IMG/VR virus record: IMGVR_UViG_3300030104_002001
Span: 1 to 23,163 of that record
Direction: 5' to 3' (one strand)
DNA length: 23,163 nt
Source: a virus
Shown here one piece after another: positions 21,838-23,163 of the stretch. The notes under the pieces are model-generated. The model was not told where the DNA came from and searched no databases. It saw only the letters and a list, made by a program, of their open reading frames with translations. Within the stretch, counting starts at the first letter, position 1. Every line of letters starts with the position of its first letter. The translations under genes and the position numbers were made by a program.

Positions 21838-23163
21838 TATCTTCTACCATCTGGTTGAATTGCTAATCTAATGGAACCCCATTTCCAGCTAGTACCTGCT
21901 GAGTTGCAAGAAACTCTAACTCTCCCCTGCCTTCCTCTTGCTCTCATATCTATCTTAGCTGTTGAACCTGTTACTGTATGTGGTGGATTTGGTTTTTCTC
22001 TTGATGTACTACTTTCAGGAAAGTCTTTTGTTTTAATTGAAAATGTCAAACTACCATCACTTAAATCAAAGTCAGGAATAACTCTATTTAAAAACATTAC
22101 TTCATTACCAGAATCTATATCAAAGTCTGCTGACTCAATAAAGGAAGACATTGCTACTCCATCTGCTGTATATAAACCTTGCACTTCATTATTAAATAAT
22201 TTATTAGATGCAGGATTTGTTCCTTGTAAACCTGTTGTTATTGTATTTCCAAATACTGTTTTATCTGCAAAGGTTGTAAATATACTATCTCCATAAGACC
22301 AATAGTTTTCATCAGGAGACCATACTACATAACTATCACATTCAGTAGAATCTGTAGAAGGATACAACCATATTATTTCTTTAAACTCTGAATTTATTCC
22401 ACAGAATATTTTATCTTTTTGATCCATATTTAATCTATCAAATATAAATCTTCTTACTGTACAATCTAAACTTCTTACTTGACCATCAAATACATAGAAG
22501 TTATCATATCCCATCCATACTGCTCTACCATCATAATCAACTCCTGCATGTTGAGCTATTAAACCACAGTTAGTTCCTAATTGTGAGAACTGAAATACAA
22601 AAGGTGGACCTACAAAAGTCATAGACCATAAAGCATTATCAGTCCATATATTAATAGCATTACGAGATCTTTTTGCTCCTACTATTTTTGTACCATCAGC
22701 TAATATAACTTCACCAGAAGTAGAACTTATAGATGGAACCCAGTTTGTATAATCTTCTTGATTAGACCATCTAACAGTTAAAGGATTATATGTTCCTGTA
22801 GGACTAGCTGTTGTACCAAATTCATTACCACCTAATGCAATTAAATGTCTATCATTAGGAGATACTATAATACTATCAACAGTAGTAGGTGTAGAATTAG
22901 TACTACCTGATACTTTTGTTGCTCTTAATGGTGTAGTAGATGCATCAGTATCCCAATAGTAAATAGATCCTTTTCTTCTATTAGCTACTATATCTTCACC
23001 CCAATTATCTAAACTCCATTGTGTTATCTCACTTGAGAAATCACTAGCTCCTATAGATGTAGGTTGATTCCATGCTCTTGTATCAGAAGCACATACAGTA
23101 GCTTGATAAGATGCAGAACCATAACCTAAACCTGTTGCAGCATTAGATACACCAGTATTTAAA
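21837..23163 (-). CDS. Head-to-tail stabilisation / tail tube-type protein (5' partial)
   Basis: The frame is open from its stop at 21837-21839 through the right edge, giving at least 441 residues; the ATG at 22622 is internal, because upstream codons continue the conserved sequence. Blocks read in order are WSLDNWGEDIVANRR with KGSIYYWD (around 22960-23025), SPNDRHLIALGGNEFG, VRWSNQEDYTNW, INIWTDNALWSMTFVGPPFV, LGTNCGLIAQHAGVDYDG, MGYDNFYVFDGQVRSLDCTV. These follow the pattern of podovirus head-tail stabilisation (tail tubular B-like) proteins, which form the beta-propeller part of the short tail. The gene leads the visible structural operon; portal, capsid and terminase large subunit genes would be expected further right. 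Confidence 0.85.
   Translation of the reverse strand, partial: LNTGVSNAATGLGYGSASYQATVCASDTRAWNQPTSIGASDFSSEITQWSLDNWGEDIVANRRKGSIYYWDTDASTTPLRATKVSGSTNSTPTTVDSIIVSPNDRHLIALGGNEFGTTASPTGTYNPLTVRWSNQEDYTNWVPSISSTSGEVILADGTKIVGAKRSRNAINIWTDNALWSMTFVGPPFVFQFSQLGTNCGLIAQHAGVDYDGRAVWMGYDNFYVFDGQVRSLDCTVRRFIFDRLNMDQKDKIFCGINSEFKEIIWLYPSTDSTECDSYVVWSPDENYWSYGDSIFTTFADKTVFGNTITTGLQGTNPASNKLFNNEVQGLYTADGVAMSSFIESADFDIDSGNEVMFLNRVIPDFDLSDGSLTFSIKTKDFPESSTSREKPNPPHTVTGSTAKIDMRARGRQGRVRVSCNSAGTSWKWGSIRLAIQPDGRR

Noticed and set aside
21871-22296. 141-codon plus-strand ORF inside the stabilisation protein gene
   Set aside because: The minus frame carries clear conserved tail-protein motifs here; the plus frame has none.
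22620-22622. ATG at 22622 as the start of the tail protein
   Set aside because: The frame upstream is open to the window edge and contains conserved blocks of the same protein, so this methionine is internal.

Overview
The window looks like part of the genome of a lytic tailed dsDNA phage of podovirus type, probably marine. The DNA is very AT-rich, genes are packed with start/stop overlaps, and the gene content is phage-like: a T7 gp1.7-like (DUF3310) protein, a B12-dependent ribonucleotide reductase, a holin, a terminase small subunit, an M15 endolysin, a head-tail stabilisation protein and very long internal-virion-type proteins. The mix (class II RNR, Hsp20, DUF1289, an IscA/HesB-like Fe-S carrier, glycosyltransferases) suggests a marine alphaproteobacterial host, SAR11- or SAR116-like. 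The host assignment is inference. No tRNA, integrase, transposase or CRISPR array was seen.

Left part, plus strand (1-8754). A partial gene, a small conserved phage protein and a DUF3310 protein lead into nrdJ. Directly after nrdJ is an intact DUF1289 cysteine-cluster reading frame with no ATG/GTG/TTG start; its only plausible start is an ATA overlapping the nrdJ stop. Next comes a self-contained unit: a near-consensus sigma70 promoter (TTGACA, 17 bp, CATAAT with extended -10), a roughly 100-nt structured leader, an IbpA-like hsp20 gene and a perfect 10-bp hairpin. The leader can fold so that the hsp20 ribosome binding site is masked, which makes it a candidate RNA thermometer. After it lie three linked genes for sugar transfer and methylation: a GT8-like glycosyltransferase, a 773-residue glycosyltransferase/methyltransferase/DUF115 (MAF) fusion, and a second class I methyltransferase. 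The strand ends with a GTA-type holin, four small overlapping ORFs (several membrane or exported) and the terminase small subunit.

Right part, minus strand (8755-23163, transcribed right to left). One dense operon enters from beyond the right edge: head-tail stabilisation protein (5' end missing), two small proteins, three large internal-virion-type proteins (929, 818 and 1246 aa), a small membrane/coiled-coil protein, an M15 peptidase endolysin, an A-type Fe-S carrier, a signal-peptide protein with four cysteines, a signal-peptide protein with a long acidic tract, and a membrane/coiled-coil protein. The two transcription units converge head-on with no base between their stop codons at 8754/8755.

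Together the plus strand supplies nucleotides, chaperone, surface or glycan modification, membrane permeabilisation and packaging recognition. The minus strand supplies tail, ejection and internal virion proteins and the peptidoglycan-cutting enzyme. The strongest candidates for something undescribed are the hsp20 unit with its structured leader, the start-less DUF1289 gene, and the glycosyltransferase/methyltransferase/MAF cluster.
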